From Pseudobowmanella sp964228145 (GTDB lineage Bacteria > Pseudomonadota > Gammaproteobacteria > Enterobacterales > Alteromonadaceae), in contig CAXQZJ010000102.1 in the NCBI GenBank assembly GCA_964228145.1, forward strand, positions 1 to 43,294: a stretch of DNA of 43,294 bases, read 5' to 3'. The position numbers and the translations under genes were made by a program. Of the stretch, positions 24,066 through 31,822 are shown piece after piece; the first letter of the stretch is position 1; each line of letters begins with the position of its first letter. The notes below the pieces were generated by a model. The model was not told the DNA's origin. It did not search any database and saw only the letters and a list, made by a program, of their open reading frames with translations.

Positions 24066-25226
24066 ATGAAAAAGCTGTTATTGGTATTCCTTACTCTGGT
24101 GATAAGTGCCTGCCAAGCGACGATGAATAAACCTCAGGGGCCTGTTTTGGGGGCTGAAAAATCACCCGAGTATTTGCCGTTATTGGCGGGTAAGCGGGTC
24201 GGCTTATTGGTCAATCAAACCTCGACGGTGGAAGGTCAGCACCTATTGGACTTTCTACTCAGTCAGGGTGTCGATGTGAAAATGGTGTTCGCACCGGAAC
24301 ATGGTTTCCGCGGTGAGGCCGATGCTGGTGAGCATGTGGCAGATGGTAAAGACAGCAAAACCGGCGTGCCCATCGTGTCTATTTATGGCAAAAACAAGAA
24401 GCCTGCAACCGAGATTATGCAGCAGTTGGATTGGGTTATTTTTGATATCCAGGACGTTGGTACGCGTTTTTACACTTACATCAGCTCGATGCATTACATG
24501 ATGGAAGCGGCTGCCGAGAACAGTGTTCGCTTTATGGTGTTGGACCGTCCGAACCCTAATGGCCGCTTCACGGCGGGTTTTGTACGAGAAGAAGGCTTTA
24601 CCTCGTTTGTTGGCATGCATCCAATCCCTGTCCTGCATGGCATGACAGTGGGAGAATTGGCGCAAATGATCAATGGTGAGGGTTGGTTAGCAGATAAGCA
24701 GCATGCAGCTTTGACGGTCGTGACGATGGATAATTATCAGCACAGCCAAGGCTACGATTTACCGATTAAGCCAAGTCCTAACCTGCCCAATAGCCAGTCT
24801 ATCCAGCTGTATCCCCACCTTTGCTTGTTTGAACCTACGCATGTTAGCGTTGGTCGAGGCACCCCGTTTCCTTTCCAGGTACTGGGCCATCCCACCGTGT
24901 CATTGGGTGATTTCCAGTTTACGCCTGTATCGACAGCCGGCGCGAAAAACCCTAAGTGGAAGGATGCACAGCTAACCGGAATGGATTTGCGCTCCTCGTC
25001 GCTAGAGGGCTTCGATTTGAGCCTGTTAGTGCAGTGGTATCAGGCGTTTGATCAAGCGGGTGAAGAGTTTTTTACCTCAGCGTCTTTTTTCGACAAGTTA
25101 GCTGGCACGGATAAGCTGCGCAAGGCATTAGAACAGGGGCTAACAGCAGAACAAATCAATCAGTTGTGGCAAGCGGATGTGGCTGCCTTCAAGCAGCAAC
25201 GACAGCCCTATATGCTGTACCCATAA
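24066..25226 (+). CDS. namZ: NamZ-type (DUF1343) exo-beta-N-acetylmuramidase, predicted lipoprotein
   Basis: A 386-residue protein of the DUF1343 family. Bacillus subtilis NamZ (YbbC) releases MurNAc from the non-reducing end of murein glycans after NagZ has removed GlcNAc. Family blocks are RVGLLVNQTS, FAPEHGFRGEADAGE (conserved Glu), FDIQDVGTRFYTYISSMHYMMEA, VLDRPNPNG and SPNLPNSQSIQLYPHLCLFE. The leader MKKLLLVFLTLVISAC ends in a lipobox with Cys16, so it is probably anchored to a membrane facing the periplasm or outside. I chose the ATG at 24066, one base after the murQ stop. It is the last gene of the operon, followed by a strong terminator. Confidence 0.9.
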   Translation: MKKLLLVFLTLVISACQATMNKPQGPVLGAEKSPEYLPLLAGKRVGLLVNQTSTVEGQHLLDFLLSQGVDVKMVFAPEHGFRGEADAGEHVADGKDSKTGVPIVSIYGKNKKPATEIMQQLDWVIFDIQDVGTRFYTYISSMHYMMEAAAENSVRFMVLDRPNPNGRFTAGFVREEGFTSFVGMHPIPVLHGMTVGELAQMINGEGWLADKQHAALTVVTMDNYQHSQGYDLPIKPSPNLPNSQSIQLYPHLCLFEPTHVSVGRGTPFPFQVLGHPTVSLGDFQFTPVSTAGAKNPKWKDAQLTGMDLRSSSLEGFDLSLLVQWYQAFDQAGEEFFTSASFFDKLAGTDKLRKALEQGLTAEQINQLWQADVAAFKQQRQPYMLYP

Positions 25227-25244
25227 ACAAATTACCTGATTGGT

Positions 25245-25281
25245 AAAAAGCCGCAATGACTTAGTATTGCGGCTTTTTTTT
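25245..25281 (+). terminator. Strong intrinsic terminator at the end of the murein operon
   Basis: AAAAAGCCGCAAT (25245-25257) pairs with ATTGCGGCTTTTT (25266-25278) around an 8-base loop, followed by more T. It lies 19 bases after the namZ stop and closes the 16.1-25.2 kb operon. Confidence 0.9.
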
Positions 25282-25303
25282 ATCTGTACCCTGGTAAATG
25301 AGC

Positions 25304-25340
25304 AATAAAAACGCCGGTGACTGAGACATGACCGGCGTTT
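25304..25340 (-). terminator. Intrinsic terminator of the RpiR-family gene (minus strand)
   Basis: AAACGCCGGT (25309-25318) pairs with ACCGGCGTTT (25331-25340) around 12 bases. On the minus strand the stem runs into TTTTTATT. It lies 26 bases after the regulator's stop, so the convergent operons have separate terminators. Confidence 0.8.
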
Positions 25341-25365
25341 GACGATATCGCGAAAAAGTGGGCAG

Positions 25366-26211
25366 TTAGCTTTGCCTGAATTCGCTGACTAATGCATTGC
25401 TGTTTTCCAGCATCTTTCTTCCCTGTCGTGAAGACTGCGTGATAGCGATAAATAAGATATCGATAACAAATTCTTGCGCCGTTCTGGCTAGAATTGAAGA
25501 CAAGCGAATCGATTCTTTTTCCGCGACAGAAAACAAATTAACCTGGGAGGCTTTTGAAACCGGGTTAGCAGCATACTGAGTAATACTAATCACCGGGCAT
25601 TCGTTTTGGTTAGCTCTGTGGACGGCCTGTATCACTTCCTTGGTGTGGCCTGATTCACTGATGGCAATCACCAGGTCTTCTTTACCGGACGTTGCAACGT
25701 ATGCCAATTGAGCATGTCCATCGGGCTCGGCAACTGCGGCCATGCCTAACTTTTGCAGCTTGTAGGCAAAGTCTTTTCCTACTAATGCAGAGCCACCCAG
25801 GCCTGTAATCAAGATACGACGGGCGTTTTTCAGCAGTTCAACAGCACGTTCGAAACTGGCTTCCTCGTTGAGGTTCTTTGTTTCGTTCAATACGGCGAGT
25901 TTACTATCAAGTAGCTTTGCGGATATCTGCGACAATGAGTCATTGAGTGTCACTTTACTGTGCAGGCGCGTTTCGGGGGATTCACGATTGAGCGCATCAA
26001 TGACCGCCATCTTGAACGCCGGATAACCTTTATATCCCAGTTTCTGCGAAAACTTCACCACACTTGACTGGCTAATGCCGACAACCTTGGCAAGTTCACT
26101 TGAAGATAAATCCCGAATCGCGTTGGCTGAGTTGATGGTGAAGTCAGCCAGCTTGTTCTCGCTTTCCGACATCGTTGAGCGTAACGCTTTGATTTTTGCA
26201 AATGTGGTCAT
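25366..26211 (-). CDS. RpiR-family transcriptional regulator, MurR-like
   Basis: A 281-residue regulator. The N-terminal helix-turn-helix (about 1-80) is of RpiR type: SELAKVVGISQSSVVKFSQKLGYKGYPAFKMAV. The C-terminal SIS domain (about 125-255) has ILITGLGGSALVGKDFAYKLQKLG and LVIAISESGHTKEVIQAV, the sugar-phosphate binding loops. MurR of E. coli and B. subtilis have this layout and respond to MurNAc 6-phosphate, so with murQ adjacent the same ligand is likely here. It is convergent with the murein operon. A copy of the shared palindrome lies just upstream (26224-26236), suggesting autoregulation. SD AGGGAAA precedes the ATG at 26209-26211. Confidence 0.88.
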   Translation of the reverse strand: MTTFAKIKALRSTMSESENKLADFTINSANAIRDLSSSELAKVVGISQSSVVKFSQKLGYKGYPAFKMAVIDALNRESPETRLHSKVTLNDSLSQISAKLLDSKLAVLNETKNLNEEASFERAVELLKNARRILITGLGGSALVGKDFAYKLQKLGMAAVAEPDGHAQLAYVATSGKEDLVIAISESGHTKEVIQAVHRANQNECPVISITQYAANPVSKASQVNLFSVAEKESIRLSSILARTAQEFVIDILFIAITQSSRQGRKMLENSNALVSEFRQS

Positions 26212-26221
26212 ACATTTCCCT

Positions 26222-26239
26222 GGTAATATTTTATTATTC
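26222..26239 (-). promoter_or_regulatory. Palindromic element upstream of the RpiR-family gene (candidate operator)
   Basis: On the minus strand the bases read GAATAATAAAATATTACC, containing the perfect 5-3-5 palindrome TAATA-AAA-TATTA (26224-26236). Fifteen consecutive bases are identical to the element at 16057-16071 in front of the murein operon. It lies 11 bases upstream of the regulator's start codon. Confidence 0.5.
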
Positions 26240-26368
26240 GCGGAGTCGTCCGTTATTCACTCCACTTGTCAGGCAGGGCACGATTTTTAGGGACATCTCT
26301 TTCACATAATATGCCCTGAATAAAAATAGTGCCATAGCCTGAATAATTTAATCCAACATTTTTGGTTG

Positions 26369-28186
26369 TTATTCCATGTCAACAGTTACAGGTAAGCTGC
26401 CTTGTAGTGGAAACTGCCCGGTAATTGCCTCTGCCAATGCACGTAGTGATGGCGAGCTGATGTTTTGCTCACTGGCGCGCACTCTGTATGCGTAGCTGGC
26501 TAAGGTTGCATCTGCAAGTGGTGCAAACTCACTGATGGCATAAGGGGTACGCAAACTAACAAACAAGGTCTGCGCCTGCTGTTGTTGTGCTTGGCGCATC
26601 CAGGCCTTCATTGTGTTCCACTGAGTGTCTTTGTCACTGCGCTCGCGCCAATTGTCCATGTCGTCCATCCCGCCTAATTCGGCCAGGCTCTGACGTGGGC
26701 TTACGTCAGCTACGATCAGCACATCGCCACTAAATTCAGCAGGGGCAGGTTGTTTGGCCTTTATCGCCAATGAGTGACAATGAATTGTCCAAGCCGGCTT
26801 AATGGTGCTGAGGTATTGCTGAAATGCCGCACACTTTTGGGTATCGGGCATTAACACATCCAGCGATAACTCCGCCTGAGTCAGTGGCAACATGCCATTA
26901 TTGGTGACCTGAGTAATGGCTGCGCTGGCGATATCCAGCTCAACCGCTTTACTGCGGGGATCGCTAAGTTGCTTGGCAGCTGTGGCAATCTGCTCACTCA
27001 GTGGCTTATCGAAATAGTTTAGTTTTTGCTTGGTAGCTTTAATGCGTTGCAGTGATGCCGCCAATTCCTGTTTATTTAACGTGCCGTTCTGATACGCCTG
27101 AGCGGTGCGTTTTATCATGTCTTTCAACGCTTGGATATCTTCAGGGGTGCGGATGTTGATGGGCATCAGAGCGACGTCGGTACCGGCTCTGAATGTTTGT
27201 TCTACAGCAGCCTGTTTGTCAAAGAATTTAGCGATACCTGCCATATCCAGTGCATCAGTGATGATTAATCCCTGAAAGCCCAACTCGTCTCTGAGCACGT
27301 CAGTGAGAATTTTACGCGACATGGTCGCAGGCAGCAGGGTAGGTTCGCCTTGCTTGGTCGGGAACAAGGTATCATCTAATGCCGGGTATTGAATATGCGC
27401 GGTCATTACCATCGCAGGTTGGCTGGTTTCAATAGCCTGCTTAAATGGATACAAATCCACTTTATCTATCTTGCTGCGGTCATGTTCAACTTTGGGTAAA
27501 CCGATATGACTGTCAACACTGGTGTCGCCGTGACCAGGGAAGTGTTTAACAGCCGCGAGCACTCCTTCGGCTTGAATGGCGTCGACTTGCGCCGCGCCCA
27601 GTCGCGCAACTACCGTGGGGTTTTCGCCGTAAGAGCGAACATTGATAACAGGGTTTTGCGGATTAACATTAACGTCTACAGTGGGAGCAAAGTTAGTGTT
27701 GAACCCCAGTACTTTTAATTCTTTGGCAGTGATTTCGGCACTTTGATAGGCCCAGCGTGTCTGATGCTGTTGATAGGTGGCACCTAATGCCATATTGCCC
27801 GGAAACGCGGTTCCTACACCGGCGGGTAAGCGCATTACCCGGCCACCTTCTTGATCAACGCCGATAAACAAAGGTGCCATGTCTGCGTCTTTAGCGGCTT
27901 GTTGCAGATCGCGGTTAAGGCGAATGATTTGTTCACTGGTCTCGAGGTTTTCACTGAACAGTACTATGCCGCCGATGCCTGTGTCCTGGATCATATCGCG
28001 CAACTCTTCAGGCAACTCGGTAACAGCTTGTTTACAATGCTTGCCTTGCTCTACGCCATTAGCACAAAAATAACGGATATCGACCATAAACTTTTGTGCG
28101 ACGTCGCGTTCTATGGTGTTAAAAGAGGTGGTGGCACAACTGGAAAGTCCCAGTACAGATAGTCCAATGAGGGCGTGTTTAAGCAT
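26369..28186 (-). CDS. NagZ-type beta-N-acetylhexosaminidase (GH3), two-domain lipoprotein
   Basis: A 605-residue GH3 enzyme. The catalytic TIM barrel (about 30-375) has GVDQEGGRVMRLP, the NagZ hallmark KHFPGHGDTSVDSH at 214-227 with acid/base His and Asp on that loop, and nucleophile Asp311 in IITDALDM. A further 230 residues form a second alpha/beta domain; E. coli NagZ (341 residues) lacks it and is cytosolic, while B. subtilis NagZ (YbbD) is a two-domain lipoprotein-like exported enzyme. Here the leader ends in a lipobox, LSS|C17, so this enzyme also works outside the cytoplasm. It removes non-reducing GlcNAc from murein chains, making substrate for NamZ. It lies between the receptor gene and the regulator, all on the minus strand. 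SD AAGGA precedes the ATG. Confidence 0.92.
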   Translation of the reverse strand: MLKHALIGLSVLGLSSCATTSFNTIERDVAQKFMVDIRYFCANGVEQGKHCKQAVTELPEELRDMIQDTGIGGIVLFSENLETSEQIIRLNRDLQQAAKDADMAPLFIGVDQEGGRVMRLPAGVGTAFPGNMALGATYQQHQTRWAYQSAEITAKELKVLGFNTNFAPTVDVNVNPQNPVINVRSYGENPTVVARLGAAQVDAIQAEGVLAAVKHFPGHGDTSVDSHIGLPKVEHDRSKIDKVDLYPFKQAIETSQPAMVMTAHIQYPALDDTLFPTKQGEPTLLPATMSRKILTDVLRDELGFQGLIITDALDMAGIAKFFDKQAAVEQTFRAGTDVALMPINIRTPEDIQALKDMIKRTAQAYQNGTLNKQELAASLQRIKATKQKLNYFDKPLSEQIATAAKQLSDPRSKAVELDIASAAITQVTNNGMLPLTQAELSLDVLMPDTQKCAAFQQYLSTIKPAWTIHCHSLAIKAKQPAPAEFSGDVLIVADVSPRQSLAELGGMDDMDNWRERSDKDTQWNTMKAWMRQAQQQQAQTLFVSLRTPYAISEFAPLADATLASYAYRVRASEQNISSPSLRALAEAITGQFPLQGSLPVTVDME

Positions 28187-28201
28187 AAATCCTTACTTCT
28201 T

Positions 28202-28243
28202 AAAAAATAAAATCCGGTAGCCGTGTGACTACCGGATTTTTTT
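28202..28243 (-). terminator. Intrinsic terminator between the TonB receptor gene and the GH3 gene
   Basis: AAAATCCGGTAG (28209-28220) pairs perfectly with CTACCGGATTTT (28229-28240) around an 8-base loop. On the minus strand it is followed by a T-rich run, on the plus strand also by T, so it can work in both directions. The GH3 gene starts 16 bases beyond, so its expression needs read-through or its own promoter overlapping the hairpin. Confidence 0.85.
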
Positions 28244-28271
28244 AGGGGTTAACATTCATCGTTAAGTGGTC

Positions 28272-31200
28272 TTAGAAAACCACGTTGAACGACAATTGCA
28301 GACGGCGCGGCGAGTAGAAGCTACGTGCTTTGCCGAAGTTCTCAGAGTTTTCGTATGGGTTGATTGCATAACCTGTTTGACGATCAAACACGTTGAACAG
28401 GTCGGCACGGAACTTCAATACGAAATCTTCGCTGATTTGGAAATCCTGAGTATAGTTCAGGTCCAACTGCCAATGGCTGGCACTACGACGGCTACCTGCA
28501 GGCTCTGCATAACGGTTAGTCGCGGAAGAGTTAAAGTTATAGCCATAATAAGCGGCTGACCATTTCTCCCAAGGCTGACCAGACTGAGCTAACAGGTATG
28601 CACCAATGTTGGCATCCCAGTCTGTGGTGTAGTAACCATAGATCTTCAGCAGGTGAGGTTTGTCACCTGAAAGAGTGCCGTATTTGTTATCCCAAACGAA
28701 GCGACCACGTCCATCACCGTAGTTTGATGAGCCAAGGAAGGTATTGGCATCGTTAACTGCGGTGGTGTTGTCCTGATCGAAGTTACCGTAGTAGTGGCTC
28801 CATACGTAGGACGCGTTGACATAAGTGTTGTCGCCACGGTATTCCGCTTCAAGGCTCACTTCCCAATACTTGGTGTGGCCGCCATCAACTTCTGCAATGA
28901 CGTAAGAAGAACCACCGATGCCGGGTTCGCCATCAACACCAAAACGAATGTCGTTCAGGTTAGGGATGTAAAGACCACGGTCAGCAATTTCTTGTGGCAC
29001 ACCACCGCTTCCTGGGTATTCGCCATACAAACGGGCGTTGTTTGGCATATCTTCCCAGAAGTGAGAGCCACGGCGGTGACGTACGTGAGCACGTAAGTTC
29101 ACACCGTTTTCGAGAATTTTAGTACCACCTAAGGTGATTTCATCCACACGACGTGGGCTCAGGTTGTCATCAAACAACTTACCTGAAGAGCCGTTACGCG
29201 GTTCAGACGCCAAGAAGTCGCCGTTCTCGTCGAAGTAAACATTCAACAGGGCACGGGTGTTACGATCCCAGGAAGCAGCACGTGATAATGAGCTTGCTTC
29301 AGGGTTGTAGCTGGCGTAGTTGGCAAATAAAGTTGCATCAGATGCGTACTGCCAGTTGATACCTAAACGCGGCTGAATCATGTCTTTCCAGTCGGTTTCG
29401 TACATTTTGTACTTTTCGCCCGGTGCCAACTCATAGCCAGATAATGTGCTACCGTTTTCACGCAAGCCCTGACCGTAATAGATGTCTTTACTGACTAACA
29501 CACCGATGTTGTAAACAAAGTCACCGTGTTCGATGGTATCGTTGATTTCAAAGTTGAAATTCTCCATGTAAGAGAAAATCGGTGAAACAACGTTGCCGTC
29601 GGCATCACGGAAGCTCATTTGCTCGGTAACAGTACGGTAATAGTGGTTTTGAACTGGATCTTCCGGGTCAGACTGACCGCCGGTGTAGACAATTGATCCC
29701 CAACCGTTAGACAAACGAGACAATTCTTCTTCACCTTCGGCCCACTTAAAGCCAATGTGAATATCGTGCAACATGTCACCAGTGTCGATTTGATGCTCAA
29801 GAGACAGCTCAATCAGGTCACGAGCGAAGTTTTGGTTACTGATGGTGCTGTAAGCGCCAACACCGCCGCCACCGATAAGCTCACCTTCATCATTGGTGTA
29901 GCCATAGGCATCAATCAGAGCTTGAGCGCCAACATTGTAGACAGAGTCTTCAGGTTCGGTCGGATCTAAGGTAGGGACGCGCAGGTAACCTTGTGAAGCC
30001 AGGTCATTGATATTCAGCGATCCACCTAATACGGGTACTACATCAACCATAACATCTGGGGTACCGGCAGTTTCAAAATCAAAACGGCTGATTAACCAAC
30101 TTACTGAGGTGTAATCACTGATTAACCAAGAACCATCGAAAGTGATGATATCTTGCTTCGCTTGATCACCTACAGAGACCGAATCTGCTTCGGTGTAGCT
30201 AATAGAGGCACCTTCAGATTTACGGTCAGACGTTCGAATCGACGCGTTTAGCAACAAATCGGCTGTTGGCGCCCAGGTTAATTTTCCGAAATATTCGTCA
30301 CGGACAGATTTAAAATCTTTGGTTGGACCGTAAACTGTTTCTTTGTTCGCTCGTGTCACTTCAGGACGGTAGTAAGAAGCATAGAAGAACAATTCATCTT
30401 CCAGAATAGGACCACCTAAGCTTGCCGTTAACCAGCTCTTGTCGAGTGTATACGGCACGTCGCCCAATACATCTGATACAAAATCTTTGTTTTGCAGCTT
30501 GTATTCAACGTTACCAGAGAATTCGTTGGTACCGGATTTAGACGTACTGTTGATTGCAAAACCACCGCTTCGGTTGAAACCAATCGCCTTGGCAGCACCA
30601 CGGTCCATCGATACGTTGGCAATATCGTGCGTCGAAGGCTCAGCACTTAAGTTACCAAACATGGGCAGCGATAAGTCAGCACCGTCAAAACCGTACTTGT
30701 TGTCTGCGCCAGAGCCACCCGCTGATGGACCCAGGGTACCGTTTTCTGTGTATTGCACACCGGGTACCAGCTTTAACAGGTCACGATAAGTTTGGCCGAT
30801 TGGCAGGCTGCTGATTTCGTCTTCGCCCAGCGAGTTACTCAGTGACGAGTTACCGATGCTGTACATCGAGGTGCCGGTTACTTTGATGACTTCAATATTA
30901 TCGCTTGCCGCCTGACCCATATCCACCATAAGGCTGGATGTTTGGTCTAGCATTACACGGGCTGATAACTGCAGTGTTTCACCTGCTTCGGTGGTGACGA
31001 CAACCGTGTAGTTACCGGGTTTTAAAAATGGGAAGCTAAAAGAACCATCTTCACGGGTTGTGATTGAACGGGCTTTAGGCATAACAGCACTGGAAACGGT
31101 GACTGTCGCGCCTGCGACATTAACCAGGCCATCGTTATCAGTTACTTTACCGCGTAAACCACCGACATCTTGCGCCATTACAGGTGCACAAATCATGGTC

Positions 31201-31298
31201 GCGGCCAGAGCAGTAGAGGTAAGGACGGGTCGTGAGCGCCAACATTGCTTGAGTACCTTTAGCAATTTGGCAGGAGGGAACCGGTCATTGGTGTTCAT
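28272..31298 (-). CDS. TonB-dependent outer-membrane receptor with N-terminal carboxypeptidase-regulatory-like domain
   Basis: A 1008-residue receptor. The signal peptide ends near APVMA|QDVGG (about residue 42). A regulatory-like beta domain follows (about 48-125: LRGKVTDNDGLVNVAGATVTV, TREDGSFSFPFLKPGNYTV), then the plug (about 130-260: LPIGQTYRDLLKLVPGVQYTENG, NVSMDRGAAKAIGFNRSGGFAINSTSKSGTNEFSG) and a long barrel ending in aromatic SFNVVF. This Oar/SusC-like layout is common in receptors for glycans or peptides. The ligand is not readable from sequence; its place between the amidase fusion and the NagZ gene suggests murein fragments. SD AGGAGAC precedes the ATG at 31296-31298. No SusD partner is visible. 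Confidence 0.9.
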   Translation of the reverse strand: MNTNDRFPPAKLLKVLKQCWRSRPVLTSTALAATMICAPVMAQDVGGLRGKVTDNDGLVNVAGATVTVSSAVMPKARSITTREDGSFSFPFLKPGNYTVVVTTEAGETLQLSARVMLDQTSSLMVDMGQAASDNIEVIKVTGTSMYSIGNSSLSNSLGEDEISSLPIGQTYRDLLKLVPGVQYTENGTLGPSAGGSGADNKYGFDGADLSLPMFGNLSAEPSTHDIANVSMDRGAAKAIGFNRSGGFAINSTSKSGTNEFSGNVEYKLQNKDFVSDVLGDVPYTLDKSWLTASLGGPILEDELFFYASYYRPEVTRANKETVYGPTKDFKSVRDEYFGKLTWAPTADLLLNASIRTSDRKSEGASISYTEADSVSVGDQAKQDIITFDGSWLISDYTSVSWLISRFDFETAGTPDVMVDVVPVLGGSLNINDLASQGYLRVPTLDPTEPEDSVYNVGAQALIDAYGYTNDEGELIGGGGVGAYSTISNQNFARDLIELSLEHQIDTGDMLHDIHIGFKWAEGEEELSRLSNGWGSIVYTGGQSDPEDPVQNHYYRTVTEQMSFRDADGNVVSPIFSYMENFNFEINDTIEHGDFVYNIGVLVSKDIYYGQGLRENGSTLSGYELAPGEKYKMYETDWKDMIQPRLGINWQYASDATLFANYASYNPEASSLSRAASWDRNTRALLNVYFDENGDFLASEPRNGSSGKLFDDNLSPRRVDEITLGGTKILENGVNLRAHVRHRRGSHFWEDMPNNARLYGEYPGSGGVPQEIADRGLYIPNLNDIRFGVDGEPGIGGSSYVIAEVDGGHTKYWEVSLEAEYRGDNTYVNASYVWSHYYGNFDQDNTTAVNDANTFLGSSNYGDGRGRFVWDNKYGTLSGDKPHLLKIYGYYTTDWDANIGAYLLAQSGQPWEKWSAAYYGYNFNSSATNRYAEPAGSRRSASHWQLDLNYTQDFQISEDFVLKFRADLFNVFDRQTGYAINPYENSENFGKARSFYSPRRLQLSFNVVF

Positions 31299-31708
31299 GT
31301 TGTCTCCTGATACCTTGTTATTGTTTTATACGTTTTGTGAACATCCGAGTGGGTGAATGTGTCACTTATGAAGTAATCAGCGGAATCTGACGGGATAGGC
31401 AGATCCATGCCCAATAGCACTTTTTTCACTGATTATTCCTTTATTGCCGCTTATAAATTAAGCAGATTAAAAAACGTAAAGCAAGAATAATTTATGATTT
31501 ATTGTTTCTAAATTGTAAAATTTTATATTCATTTGGTTATTACATCAGCTAGTATGCGATAACCAAAAAGGTTGCACATGGACGACAGGATGAAGTGCCC
31601 CGTGAATGCGATAAGCACCGAACGGTGAACTAACTTGTTGTCACTGTTTATATTAGGGTTTTGCCCAATCCGACTGTAAACGCCGCAATGCATAAATATG
31701 CCGCTTGA

Positions 31709-31722
31709 TTGATCTTGATCAA
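31709..31722. promoter_or_regulatory. Perfect FNR/EtrA-type binding site
   Basis: TTGAT-CTTG-ATCAA matches the FNR consensus TTGATNNNNATCAA at every defined position. It is centred about 107 bases upstream of the amidase-fusion start and 418 bases upstream of the receptor start. It suggests oxygen- or respiration-linked control, subject to where transcription starts. Confidence 0.6.
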
Positions 31723-31764
31723 TTATCAGAGTCGGTGATTAAATTTGCAGCAGTTTTATGGTCA

Positions 31765-31795
31765 ATTCTTTTGCTTATAAAAGAATAAACTATTC
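31765..31795 (+). promoter_or_regulatory. Overlapping inverted repeats upstream of the amidase fusion (candidate operator)
   Basis: ATTCTTTT (31765-31772) and AAAAGAAT (31779-31786) pair exactly around GCTTAT. Overlapping it, GAATA-AAC-TATTC (31783-31795) is a perfect 5-3-5 palindrome with the same AATA-AAN-TATT core as the elements at 16058, 17345 and 26224. The amidase-fusion ATG is 28 bases downstream. Confidence 0.45.
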
Positions 31796-31822
31796 AGAGA
31801 CAGTTCTATTAGGGGAAGTAAT

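Larger units (their letters stand above)
31299..31822. other. Divergent intergenic region between receptor and amidase-fusion genes
   Basis: This 524-base AT-rich stretch separates two divergent genes of the murein locus. It holds a perfect FNR-type site (31709-31722), a palindrome of the candidate operator type (31783-31795), an exact 8-base inverted repeat with 6-base spacer (31765-31786) and weaker GAATA/TATTC half-sites nearer the receptor gene (31485-31497, 31518-31530). I found no convincing ORF; a 16-codon frame from about 31579 has no support. Confidence 0.6.

Noticed and set aside
28794..29096. Plus-strand open frames opposite the TonB receptor gene
   Set aside because: They lack ribosome sites and recognisable motifs and lie fully antisense to a clear gene; typical codon-bias shadows.
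31299..31822. Small gene or regulatory RNA in the long divergent region
   Set aside because: Only a 16-codon frame and AT-rich repeats were found. No ribosome site with coding evidence and no terminator-ended transcript could be recognised.
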